This document shows, piece by piece, positions 16,554-24,080 of a stretch of DNA of 24,080 nt. Source of the stretch: Paenarthrobacter nitroguajacolicus JCM 14115 (GTDB lineage Bacteria > Actinomycetota > Actinomycetes > Actinomycetales > Micrococcaceae); NCBI GenBank assembly GCA_001313365.1, contig BBFS01000074.1, forward strand, positions 1 through 24,080, given 5' to 3'. A program made the position numbers and the translations under genes. Under the pieces are notes generated by a model that had not been told where the DNA came from, did no database searches, and saw nothing but the letters and a program-made list of their open reading frames with translations. How positions within the stretch are numbered: the stretch's first letter is position 1; each line of letters begins with the position of its first letter.

Positions 16554-16606
16554 GTAGCACTTCAGCCGTTTTGAGGCTCATAACGGCCTGAAGTGCTACC
16601 CAGTTG
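16547..16606. repeat. REP-like compound hairpin, copy 2
   Basis: CAACTAGGTAGCACTTCAG at 16547-16565 pairs with CTGAAGTGCTACCCAGTTG at 16588-16606 with one A-C mismatch. The inner CCGTT-TGAG / CTCA-AACGG stem closes it. The ends (AGGTnGCA, TGCnACC, AGnTGGG) and centre (CCGTTnTGAG, AACGG) are shared with copy 1 at 3095-3161. It contains the TAG of the plus-strand TIM homologue and a TAG in the likely end of the convergent minus-strand helicase, and probably terminates both transcripts. Confidence 0.8.
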
Positions 16607-19600
16607 GGTGGGGGGGGAGACGGGTGGTCAGGGACGCGCCGGGGCGACTGCCCGCTGGCAGAGGCAACGAAGCCACCAAGATTCTCAAGACCCTCGGGAT
16701 GCGTCGGCAGGTAGTTGGTCAGTTCGGGTGAACGCACGACGACGGCACGCCACTGACCGCGCGACACCGCCACGTTGATCCGGTTCCGGGACAGCAGGAA
16801 CTCCATGCCCCCCCGCGGGACTTCTCCGGCAGCGGACGCGGCCATGGAAACGATCACTACCGGAGCTTGCTGACCTTGGAACTTGTCAACGGTACCCACC
16901 GCACCTTGCCTAGTCCGGCGACCCGGAGATGGTGCTTGATCAGCTGGACCTGGGCGTTGTATGCGGCGACCACCAGGACGTCGGTTTCCTCGAGGGGACG
17001 GGGCGCCGGCGATTCCGAAGGGTCGAGCCAAGTCAGGCCGAGGTGGGCCTGGACCTGCCGGACTACCTCCGCTGCTTCCTCGGGTGAGGACGTTGAGTTA
17101 CCGGTATGCGGGACGTAGACGCAGGAAATGCCCGGAGCAACACCGTCCAGGTGCCGTTCCTTGGCCGCGGGTGCTGCCTCAAGTCGGTTGTCGTAGGAAA
17201 GCTCGGAAACTGCGCCGCAAAGCTCTGGATGCATGCGCCATGACAGCGCCAAAAAGTAGCCGAGTTCAGGCGGCAACGTGTTGTACCCGTCTGGCAGCCA
17301 GCCGAGTGCTGATTCATCAACAGGTTCCGGATGCTTCCCTTGGGTGACCTGCGGAAGCTGCTGAGGGTCGCCTAAAAGCAGAAGCCGTTTTGCAGCCCGG
17401 CTAACGGCCATGGTGTTTGCCAATGAGAACTGTCCTGCTTCGTCGATGACCAGGAGATCCAGCGAGCCCGCCGGAACCGAACTGCCCACCATGGTCCAGG
17501 CTGTTCCGCCAATCAAGGCCCCCGCCCGGCTTGGACAACAGTTCTTCCACGTCGCCTTTGGCGCACTGTGTCCACGGCACGGGTTCGTCGTGTTTGACTT
17601 CCTTCGCCACCCGCTGGGGGGGATCCAAACCGGCCTTCTCCACGGCAGCGCAGAGCATGTTCTCCACGACGGCATGCGACTGGGCCACGACGCCCACTTT
17701 CCAGCCAGCAGCCACGAGCCTGGCGATGACGTGCGATCCGACGTACGTTTTGCCGCTGCCCGGAGGTCCCTGGACGGCCAGATAGGAATTGTCCAGGTCC
17801 TCGACCGCAGTTGTGATCGCGTCAACGTAGCCGTCCGCTCCGGCCGCGACGGCTGGCAGAGCTGGCAGTGTACGAAGCTTCGGCGGCTGCCTCCGCACAA
17901 GATCCAGGGAACAGTCCCGTGGCCACTGCGGCAGGGCAGCGCTGAGTTTTGTGGCCAAAGCCGCGAGTGCTGCCCGCTGCCCGTTGGTGGCAATGGGCGG
18001 ATCCGGGGTAAGCGCCATGGGCAGTTGGCTGAACTCCGTGGAGTCCTTGCGAAGCCTTCGGCGATGGTGACTGTTTCGAAGTCCTCGTCGTCTCCCACCT
18101 CAGTGACCAAAGTTCCGTTCCAGCCTGCACGGCCAAGCGCGGCGGATTCCTTCCCTTGGAGCGAGTCAGGCAGAGGAGGGCCGTACATGCGGAAGTATTT
18201 CTTACCGGGTTCCAGCCCCCCCGCGCCGTCACCGGACCGGCCATAGAGTTTCACGAGCCGCGCAGGGTTGCTCCGAGGTGTCGGTTTTGCCCAGTCCTGC
18301 AGCAGTTCGGCGTGGTCGACAACGAAGAGGTCGCGCTCGTCAGGCCACTGGGAGGTTGGTTTTTCCAAACGGTCGAAGTGTCCCCCCCACCAGTGCTGCT
18401 TATCCTCGCGACGGTGATACCGACGCTGCGGCGACGATGCCGATAGCTCGGGAATCGGGAGTGGCTCTCAGGTCCTCGGGCAACCCGGCGAGGTAGTCGA
18501 ATAGTGCTTTCTCTTCCGGAGCCGCCTCATACTGATCCGGTTCGGTCTTAGCCGGTTCGGTATCTGCTGGGGGGGCGCTTCGTCCGCACCCCCCCCTGGC
18601 GAGATGGAACGTTCCGCAGCACGGGCAAGCAACCAGTTGCGCAGTTCCAGAGTCGAAAGGCAGTCGTATTCGTTGTAGTCCCGGATGCTTCGAGGATTAC
18701 TGCTGCTTCTTCAGGGTTTCCGGTATCCCTGGCCATGCAGTAGTCCGCGTAGGCAACAACTGAGGCGCCGGCGTCGGTCACGTCACCCGAGCGCAGGTGT
18801 TGGCCCATGTAGAGAGGCTCGAGCTTTTTGATGCTGTAAGAGTTCTCTGAGATCCGGATGCTGTGCCGGACGGTGTCGTAGAGGTCCACCAGTACGCCTT
18901 GGCGCAGGAGGTCGTCGACGGCGGATTCGCCCACCACGTGCGTCAAAGACAGGTTGCGCAGGGCCGTCTTTTCGTAGGCAGCGTAGTGGTAGATGTGCAT
19001 GCCCGGATATTGTGCCCGCCGCTTGGCCACGTACTCAAGGAAGTCCACAAAGGCCTTGCCTTCTTCAGCCCGTGAGTGCGCCCAGAAGGGCCTGAACACC
19101 GGCTCGGTACCGGGTTCTACAGGGTTCTCAATGACCCCCCCGAACAGGTACTCCAATCCCCCACTTTTCGGTGACGGGGTCCTGCCACAGGGGATCGCCT
19201 TCGAAGTCGAAGAAGATGTCGCCCGGATCGCGCGGGTAGCCTGCCCAATGTGTGGTCCGGCAGGACGTTGTAACTGATGGCTTTGGCTTCACCGGACTTG
19301 GCCGTGTACTTGACTGTGCCATCAGGCGTACCTGTTCCGGTCTGCAGCCGCGCCTGCTCACGGAGCCGCAGCAACGTGGGGGGGTCGACGGCCTCGGGCA
19401 TGGCTGCCAGTCCGTCAATGGTGGTAACGCCGGCCTCGATCAGCTTCTTGCGCCGACTGATCCGCATGCCGGCCACCATGAGGAGATCCCGATGAAGTTG
19501 TACTTGCTCAGCGCAGTAATCACACCGGCCACAGGCGGAATAGCGGGAATCACCCCCCCATTCCACGGGCCCGTTTTCCGAAACGTGCGCCTCGGTCATG

Positions 19601-20239
19601 CCAAGGAAGCGTTCCCGCCGTTCCCTGAAGACGGGAAGGACCTGGGCAAGGGGGGGGTGGTCGCTGTGGACGCGGTTGCCCAGCACCAGGGTGACAGTGG
19701 GATGCGGTGTGATCCCAGCCTGGATGAGTTGATCGCCATAGGCTGCCAGCTGCAGGAGGGCTGTGACCTTGGCGTGGCGTGCGAGCTTGGTGTCGAAGAC
19801 GGCGTACTGCCCGGCGGGGGGGCGCTTCACCAGGAAGTCGGAGCGGCCATGGAATTGGCCATCGAAGAAGGCGGCCTGGAAGACGACGTCCGCGCCGGAG
19901 CGCAGGCGTCGATGGATTCCGCATGCTTGGCCGAAAGGGTGGCGCGGTCCATCGCTGTGGCGGGGGGACGACGTCGTAAACGCCTTTTCCTATGGCCGCA
20001 TCCCATGGCCCGAACTCAGCAACGAAATCATCCAGGACCCGGTGCTCGTGGACGTCGCCCAGCTTGGCTGTGCGCTCCAACATGGCGTCAGTTGCGAAGT
20101 CCGGCTTAGGCGTGCGGCCCAGTTTTTCGTCGAGTTTCCGGAGCAACTGGTACTCGCAGGTGGCGGCGATAACGAGGTCGCTGGCCGAGAACACCAAGTC
20201 CTGCGGGGCGCCCGCGATCTGAGGATCGAGAAAGAACAA
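16596..20239 (-). CDS. TM0106-family RecB-like nuclease fused to RNase H-like domain and SF1 helicase (frame-corrected)
   Basis: This is one large protein of about 1210 residues. A TTG at 20239 opens LFFLDPQIAGAPQDLVFSAS. Domains in order: a RecB/PD-(D/E)XK-like nuclease with AVFDTKLARHAKVTALLQL (D-x-K and Q-L motifs, near residue 150); CGRCDYC near 236, a metal or iron-sulfur-type cluster; a helix-hairpin RRKKLIEAGVTTIDGLAAM; an RNase H-like exonuclease with DIFFDFEGDPLW near 340, YHYAAYEKTALRNL near 400 and DYNEYDCLSTLELRNW near 525; and an SF1B helicase with GPPGSGKT near 831, VIDEAGQFS near 933, LLLGDPQQLPQV near 960, ALSWRMHPELC near 1000, GTVDKFQGQQAPVVIVSMA and NRINVAVSRG near 1158. 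Breaks lie near 16870, 17410-17520, 18020-18060, 18410-18600, 18705, 19150-19240 and 19830-19975. The exact stop is uncertain because of an 8-G run at 16610-16617. The role is DNA or RNA processing or repair, not established; it is convergent with the catabolic operon. Confidence 0.9.
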
Positions 20240-20299
20240 AGCGACCCACCTGCCTTTCCATGCCGTGAATAAACCCTTGCAGCCAAGCTATCAGCGGCC

Positions 20300-20330
20300 C
20301 TGACAATATAGAGCGCAGCCACTTTAGACT
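20300..20330 (+). promoter_or_regulatory. Promoter, probably leaderless, for cytosine deaminase
   Basis: CTGACA at 20300-20305 and TAGACT at 20325-20330 are separated by 19 bases (long). The ATG follows the -10 box after exactly six bases, and no ribosome site is visible, so a leaderless message is likely. Confidence 0.55.
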
Positions 20331-20336
20331 GCTCGC

Positions 20337-20804
20337 ATGACTGAAACAGCCCCGACCCCGGACCCCCGCATTCGAAGCCGCCTACCAAGCCGCACAAAAG
20401 AGCCTCAGCGAGGGCGGCATCCCCCATCGGAGCCGCGTTGGCCCGTGGTGGGGGGGAAGTCATTGCCAGCGGCCATAACGAACGCGTCCAGCACGGCGAC
20501 CCGATCGCGCACGGCGAGATGTCCGCGCTGAGGGCGGCCGGGCGTCAGAAGAGCTACCGCGACACCACCCTCTACACCACCTTGGCACCATGCGCGATGT
20601 GCACGGGAACCATCATCCAGTTCAAAATCCCCCCCGAGTGGTGGTAGGTGAGGCCGAAACGTTCCCCCCCGGTGAATTCGACCTCCTGCGTTCACGCGGC
20701 GTGGAAGTCGTGGTGCTGGACGACCCCCCCGGTGTGTGGACATGATGCGCACATTCCAGGAGGAACACCCCCCCGAATTGTGGGCTGAGGATATCGCCGA
20801 GTAG
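20337..20804 (+). CDS. Cytosine deaminase of the yeast Fcy1 type (frame-corrected)
   Basis: This zinc enzyme converts cytosine to uracil in pyrimidine salvage. Corrected, it starts MTETAPTPDPAFEAAYQAA and has GGEVIASGHNERVQHGDPIA. The zinc and catalytic motif HGEMSAL (His and Glu) is followed by YRDTTLYTTLAPCAMCTGTI, giving the two zinc Cys. FKIPRVVVGE, RGVEVVVLDD and EEHPELWAEDIAE complete it. These stretches follow the yeast cytosine deaminase pattern (HGE, TTLYTTLSPC-MCTG-I, IPR-VVGE, WFEDI-E) much more closely than tRNA adenosine deaminase or guanine deaminase. Frame breaks lie near 20370, 20430, 20630 and 20725. The corrected length of about 155 residues matches the yeast enzyme. It starts 97 bases from the divergent nuclease-helicase gene. 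A nucleobase permease is present at 1354 but not linked in an operon. Confidence 0.9.
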
Positions 20805-20843
20805 CAGCGGAAAGTGAACTCGGCAAAGGGTGCAGAATTCGCC

Positions 20844-20872
20844 TAGTCACGGCTAGCCACCGAGCGTAGGCT
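20844..20872 (+). promoter_or_regulatory. Possible promoter of the CBS-domain gene
   Basis: TAGTCA at 20844-20849 and TAGGCT at 20867-20872 are separated by 17 bases, giving a leader of about 60 bases with a strong AAGGAGGA before the start. The match to consensus is moderate. The rest of the 20805-20939 gap shows nothing further. Confidence 0.35.
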
Positions 20873-20939
20873 GACATCATCGGCGTCGGTGCCGAGAGGC
20901 CCCCCCGCGTCGATGACCCCAATCGATGAAGGAGGATCC

Positions 20940-21373
20940 ATGAGTGTCGTACGTGAATTCATGACAACCAATGCTCAGTGCATCGAAGAGGACAAAACTC
21001 TTCAGGAAGCCGCCAGGCTGATGCGGGACATGGACTGCGGTTCACTTCCCATCTGCGGCCACGACGGCAAGCTCACCGGCTTCATCACCGACCGCGACAT
21101 CGTGGTCAAGTGTTTGGCAGAAGGCAAGGACGCCCGGGAAGTACGCGCCAGCGAACTCGCCACCGGCAAGCCCTTCTGGGTGGACGCCGATGCCAACGTT
21201 GACGAGGCAGTCACCATGATGGAAGAACATCAGGTGCGCCGCTTGCCCGTCATCAGCGACCACAAACTGGTAGGCATCATCAGCCAGGGCGATATCGCGC
21301 GCAACCACTATGCAGAACAGCGCCTCGCGAGATGGTGGAACACATTTCAGCCAAGGAGCGCATGTCGCACTGA
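20940..21373 (+). CDS. CBS-pair domain protein (frame-corrected)
   Basis: This is a two-CBS-domain protein of about 144 residues; such stand-alone Bateman modules bind AMP, ATP or similar ligands and often respond to energy or stress state. ATG at 20940 follows AAGGAGGA. CBS1 holds MTTNAQCIEEDKTLQEAARL and GSLPICGHDGKLTGFITDRD. CBS2 holds VDADANVDEAVTMMEEHQVR and RLPVISDHKLVGIISQGDIA. A lost C near 21330 breaks the end; corrected it reads AEMVEHISAKERMSH with TGA at 21371-21373. It is a common actinobacterial stress-related family (hypoxic-response-protein-like). Single-gene unit, closed by the hairpin at 21405-21440. Confidence 0.92.
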
Positions 21374-21404
21374 TTCCAAAGCCAACTGATAAGCCAACCC
21401 AGCC

Positions 21405-21440
21405 GCCGCGAGGCATCCCTTTACAGGAACGCCTCGCGGC
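21405..21440. terminator. Bidirectional terminator hairpin
   Basis: GCCGCGAGGC at 21405-21414 pairs perfectly with GCCTCGCGGC at 21431-21440 around a 16-base loop. It sits between the convergent CBS gene and the minus-strand small gene; the stop codon of the latter lies in the loop. Confidence 0.7.
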
Positions 21441-21719
21441 CCGTTCCCTCACGCAACACGAGTTCGCCGTCTTCAATCGAGACGAGCAAGCTCTTGGGTT
21501 TCCCCCGCGAGCTTCTTCGTGGCGCTAAGCCTTCGGCTGCTGACCTCGACGCCCACGGTGGCACCCTTCGCCGGCAGCTCCACTGTCAATTCGTCGGCCA
21601 TCCCCCAACAGCGTCTTGGTGGACACATCCCTCTCAGACACAGCTTCCTTGCCGTTGACGGTCACTGTCACGTCATCGGAAGAAAACCCGTCCTGAAGAA
21701 TGATGAGCAGTTCCTGCAT
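21421..21719 (-). CDS. Small conserved-looking hypothetical protein (frame-corrected)
   Basis: ATG at 21719 opens MQELLIILQDGFSSDDVTVT and then VNGKEAVSERDVSTKTLLG. A C run at 21603-21607 breaks the frame; corrected it continues MADELTVELPAKGATVGVEV. A second run near 21502 breaks it again, after which PKSLLVSIEDGELVLREGTG and REAFL end at TAA 21423-21421. The total is about 98 residues. The alternating hydrophobic pattern suggests a small beta-rich fold. I recognise no family. It is convergent with the CBS gene (hairpin in between) and divergent from Tex. Continuity of plausible protein across both runs is the only support for the joined frame. Confidence 0.6.
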
Positions 21720-21807
21720 GGTCCAACTACAGCACTAACACGGCCGCCCGGATAGGTCTTAGCGATACCTGCCTTCGGAAACTGTCGGCCATGTGAGGCA
21801 AACTGTC

Positions 21808-24080
21808 ATGGTGACTTCAAATCTCCAACACCAGTCAGCTGACTCCGCCATCCACGCCATGATTGCCGAAGAACTCGGCGTCAAGACCTGGCAAGTCAAA
21901 GCCGCGGTGGAACTGCTCGACGCCGGATCCACCGTCCCCTTCATCGCCCGCTACCGCAAGGAAGTCACCGGGACGCTCGATGACACCCAGCTCCGCGACC
22001 TTGAGGAACGCCTCAGATATCTGCGTGAGCTGGAAGAACGACGCAAGTCCGTCCTGGAAGCGATCGCCGCCCAAGGCAAGCTGACCCCGGAACTGGAAGC
22101 CGCCGTCGTCGGGGCCGATACCAAGGCGCGCCTCGAGGACATTTACCTCCCGTTCAAATCCAAGCGCCGCACCAAGGCCCAGATCGCGCGCGAAGCCGGG
22201 CTGGAGCCGCTGGCCGATGTCCTGCTCGCCAACCCGCACCTGGACCCCCCGCCACCGAAGCCGCAAAGTACTTGAACGCCGAGCACTCCATCGACGACGC
22301 CGCCACAGCGCTCGCAGGAGCCCGCGCCATCCTGGTGGAGCGCGTCGGGCAGGACGCAGACCTCGCGGAGGACCTCCGTGAACGCCTCTGGAAGCAGGGA
22401 CGCATGGTGTCGCGCGTCAAGAAAGGCATGGAGCTGAAGGCCAGAAATTCAAGGACTACTTCGAATTCACGCAGGTGCCTTCCGGCATGCCATCGCACCG
22501 TGTTCTTGCCCTGTTGCGCGGTGAGAAGGACGGCGTCCTTGAGCTGGATCTCGCCGAAGCAGACCCAGCCGACGACGACGCCCTGGCCGCCGCCCGCGGC
22601 CGCTATGAAAACGCTGTGGCCAAGTGCCTTGGGTCGCCGATAACGGGCGGCCCGCGGATGCCTGGTTGACGCAAACCGCGCAGCTGGCTTGGCGGGGGGG
22701 ACGCATCCTGGACCGGCTGACCACGGACCTCCGGGGGGGACGCATGTTCGCCGACGCAGAAGATGAAGCTGTTCGCGTGTTCGCCGCCAACCTGCGCGAT
22801 GTCCTGCTTGCCGCACCTGCCGGCAACCGGGCAACGCTTGGCCTCGATCCCGGACTCCGGACCGGCGTGAAAGTGGCTGTCGTGGACGGTACCGGCAAAG
22901 TTGTCACCACGGACACCATCTACCCGCACGCACCGGCGAAAAAGTGGGACGAGGCGTTGGCCACGCTCGGACGGCTCGCGAAGCAGTACAACGTGGAGTT
23001 GGTGGCGATCGGCAACGGAACGGCTTCCCGCGAAACGGACAAATTGGCCACGGAACTCATCAAGTCACTCGAAGCTTCAGGCTCCAAGGGGATCCAGAAG
23101 CTGGTGGTGTCCGAGGCCGGGGGCTTCGGTGTACTCAGCCTCCGCCCTCGCGGCTTCCGAACTCCCTGGCATGGACGTCTCGCTTCGGGGGGGTGCTGTT
23201 TCCATCGCCCGCCGGCTTCAGGACCCCTTGGCCGAGTTGGTCAAGATCGAACCCAAGTCCATCGGCGTGGGGGGGCAGTACCAGCACGATGTCACCGCCG
23301 CCAAGCTCGACCGCTCGCTGGATGCCGTGGTGGAAGACTGCGTGAACGCCGTGGGCGTGGACGTGAACACAGCATCGCCCGCGCTGCTTAGCCGCGTGGC
23401 CGGCGTCGGGCCGCTGCTGAGCGAGAACATCGTGGCCTATCGGAACGAGAACGGGCCGTTCGCCAAGCGCAGCGACCTCAAGAAGGTGCCCCCCCGGCTG
23501 GGTGCCAAGCGTTCGAGCAATGCGCGGGCTTCCTCCGGATCACCGGGGGAGCGGAGCCATTGGATGCCTCCAGCGTGCACCCGGAAGCATATTCCGTGGC
23601 TCGGAAGATCCTCGTAGCGGCCGGTGGCGGTCCCGCCACGGCGTTGGATCCGCAGGCATTCGTCGATGGCACGTTCGGCCTTCCGACCGTCAAGGACATC
23701 ATGTCCGAGCTGGAGAAGCCCGGCCGCGACCCCCCCGTCCCGCGTTCAAGGCGGCCTCCTTCTCTGAAGCATCGAGAAGATCTCAGACCTCAAGCCCGGA
23801 ATGATCCTGGAGGCACTGTCACCAACGTGGCTGCGTTCGGCGCCTTCGTGGACGTCGGAGTGCACCAGGACGGGCTGGTCCACGTCTCGGCACTGTCCAA
23901 CAAGTTCGTCTCGGATCCACGAGAGATCGTGAAGTCCGGCCAGGTGGTACGGGTTAAGGTGTTGGAGGCCGATCCTGAGCGCAAGCGCATTTCACTGACC
24001 CTGAGGCTCGACGACGAACCCGGCACTGCGGGTGGGCGCACCTCGGGTGGACGTGCTCAGGCGGCGAACGTGCTGGTGCC
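21808..24080 (+). CDS. tex: Tex family S1 RNA-binding protein, 3' end beyond the window (frame-corrected)
   Basis: This cytosolic RNA/transcription-associated protein is conserved across bacteria. ATG at 21808 ([20 protein letters not shown]) is preferred, with GAGG eight bases upstream; an in-frame GTG at 21793 is an alternative. The N-terminal helical part has [19 protein letters not shown], the classic Tex signature, and [20 protein letters not shown]. The YqgF/RNase H-like domain begins [20 protein letters not shown] near residue 344. [20 protein letters not shown] and KSIGVGQYQHDV follow (extra Gly from G runs). The helix-hairpin-helix is [20 protein letters not shown] near 530. The S1 domain, [20 protein letters not shown] to RKRISLTLR, spans about 660-730. 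Breaks lie near 22247, 22440, 22630, 23120, 23495 and 23735-23775. Only the C-terminal tail is missing. Confidence 0.95.

Noticed and set aside
17410..18246. Plus-strand frame of 278 codons
   Set aside because: It is antisense to the helicase domain with Walker A and B motifs; no family resemblance on the plus strand.
1..24080. Poly-G/poly-C tracts as phase-variation switches
   Set aside because: They occur in almost all genes including housekeeping ones, often several per gene, and commonly give one extra in-frame Pro or Gly. That fits error, not contingency loci.
1..24080. Wholesale pseudogene decay
   Set aside because: Catalytic motifs are intact in every gene and the breaks are confined to homopolymer indels, with few or no substitutions or nonsense changes.
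1..24080. Insertion sequences, prophage, integrase sites, tRNA or rRNA genes
   Set aside because: No transposase, integrase, terminal repeats of IS type or tRNA cloverleaf was seen on reading both strands.

Overview
The window looks like a chromosomal segment of a high-GC Gram-positive soil actinobacterium, most likely Arthrobacter/Paenarthrobacter or a close Micrococcaceae relative. This rests on base composition, an actinobacterial bioB followed by a bsaP-like gene, a TM0106-type nuclease-helicase fusion, several probable leaderless starts and the overall gene mix. No formal taxonomic placement was possible.

Reading quality matters here. Nearly every gene, housekeeping genes included, is broken into two to five frames. 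The breaks sit at G/C homopolymers: runs that should be 4-5 long appear as 5-8, and runs of 3 often appear as 2. Many long runs add one extra in-frame Pro or Gly. I treat this as sequencing or assembly error, not gene decay, and give each gene its full frame-corrected extent.

Layout. (1) 1-1154, minus: bsaP-like fragment and bioB (biotin synthesis). (2) 1354-3085, plus: an NCS1 nucleobase-type permease behind a GC hairpin, followed by a REP-like hairpin and a terminator. (3) 3246-4732, minus: CsbD stress protein and a zinc alcohol dehydrogenase. (4) 4864-6953, plus: an acidic small protein, a four-zinc-knuckle small protein, a membrane-anchored coiled-coil protein behind a SigF/SigB-like promoter, and a SIS-domain protein. 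(5) 7074-8154, plus: an old yellow enzyme. (6) 8223-16553, plus: a catabolic cluster consisting of a FadR-type GntR regulator and then a TIM-barrel isomerase/epimerase-family enzyme, a fused DhaK-DhaL kinase, an RpiB-type isomerase, a 3-hydroxyacyl-CoA-dehydrogenase-fold oxidoreductase, an SDR, a candidate 35-residue membrane protein, an ACS-type MFS transporter and a divergent triose-phosphate-isomerase homologue. (7) 16596-20239, minus: one very large RecB-like nuclease / RNase H-like / SF1 helicase protein, convergent with the cluster. (8) 20337-24080: yeast-type cytosine deaminase, CBS-pair protein, a small minus-strand protein, and Tex (cut by the window end).

The most interesting part is the cluster in (6). 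Kinase, RpiB homologue and TIM homologue match the known LerK/DerI/LerI logic that takes erythrulose to D-erythrose 4-phosphate. The extra non-CoA-like beta-hydroxyacid dehydrogenase, the isomerase/decarboxylase-type TIM barrel and the organic-anion-type MFS transporter suggest that the growth substrate is a sugar acid, oxidised and decarboxylated to a tetrulose. A 14-bp sequence present once before the regulator and once, in inverted orientation, before the operon is a strong operator candidate. The substrate itself cannot be read from the sequence.
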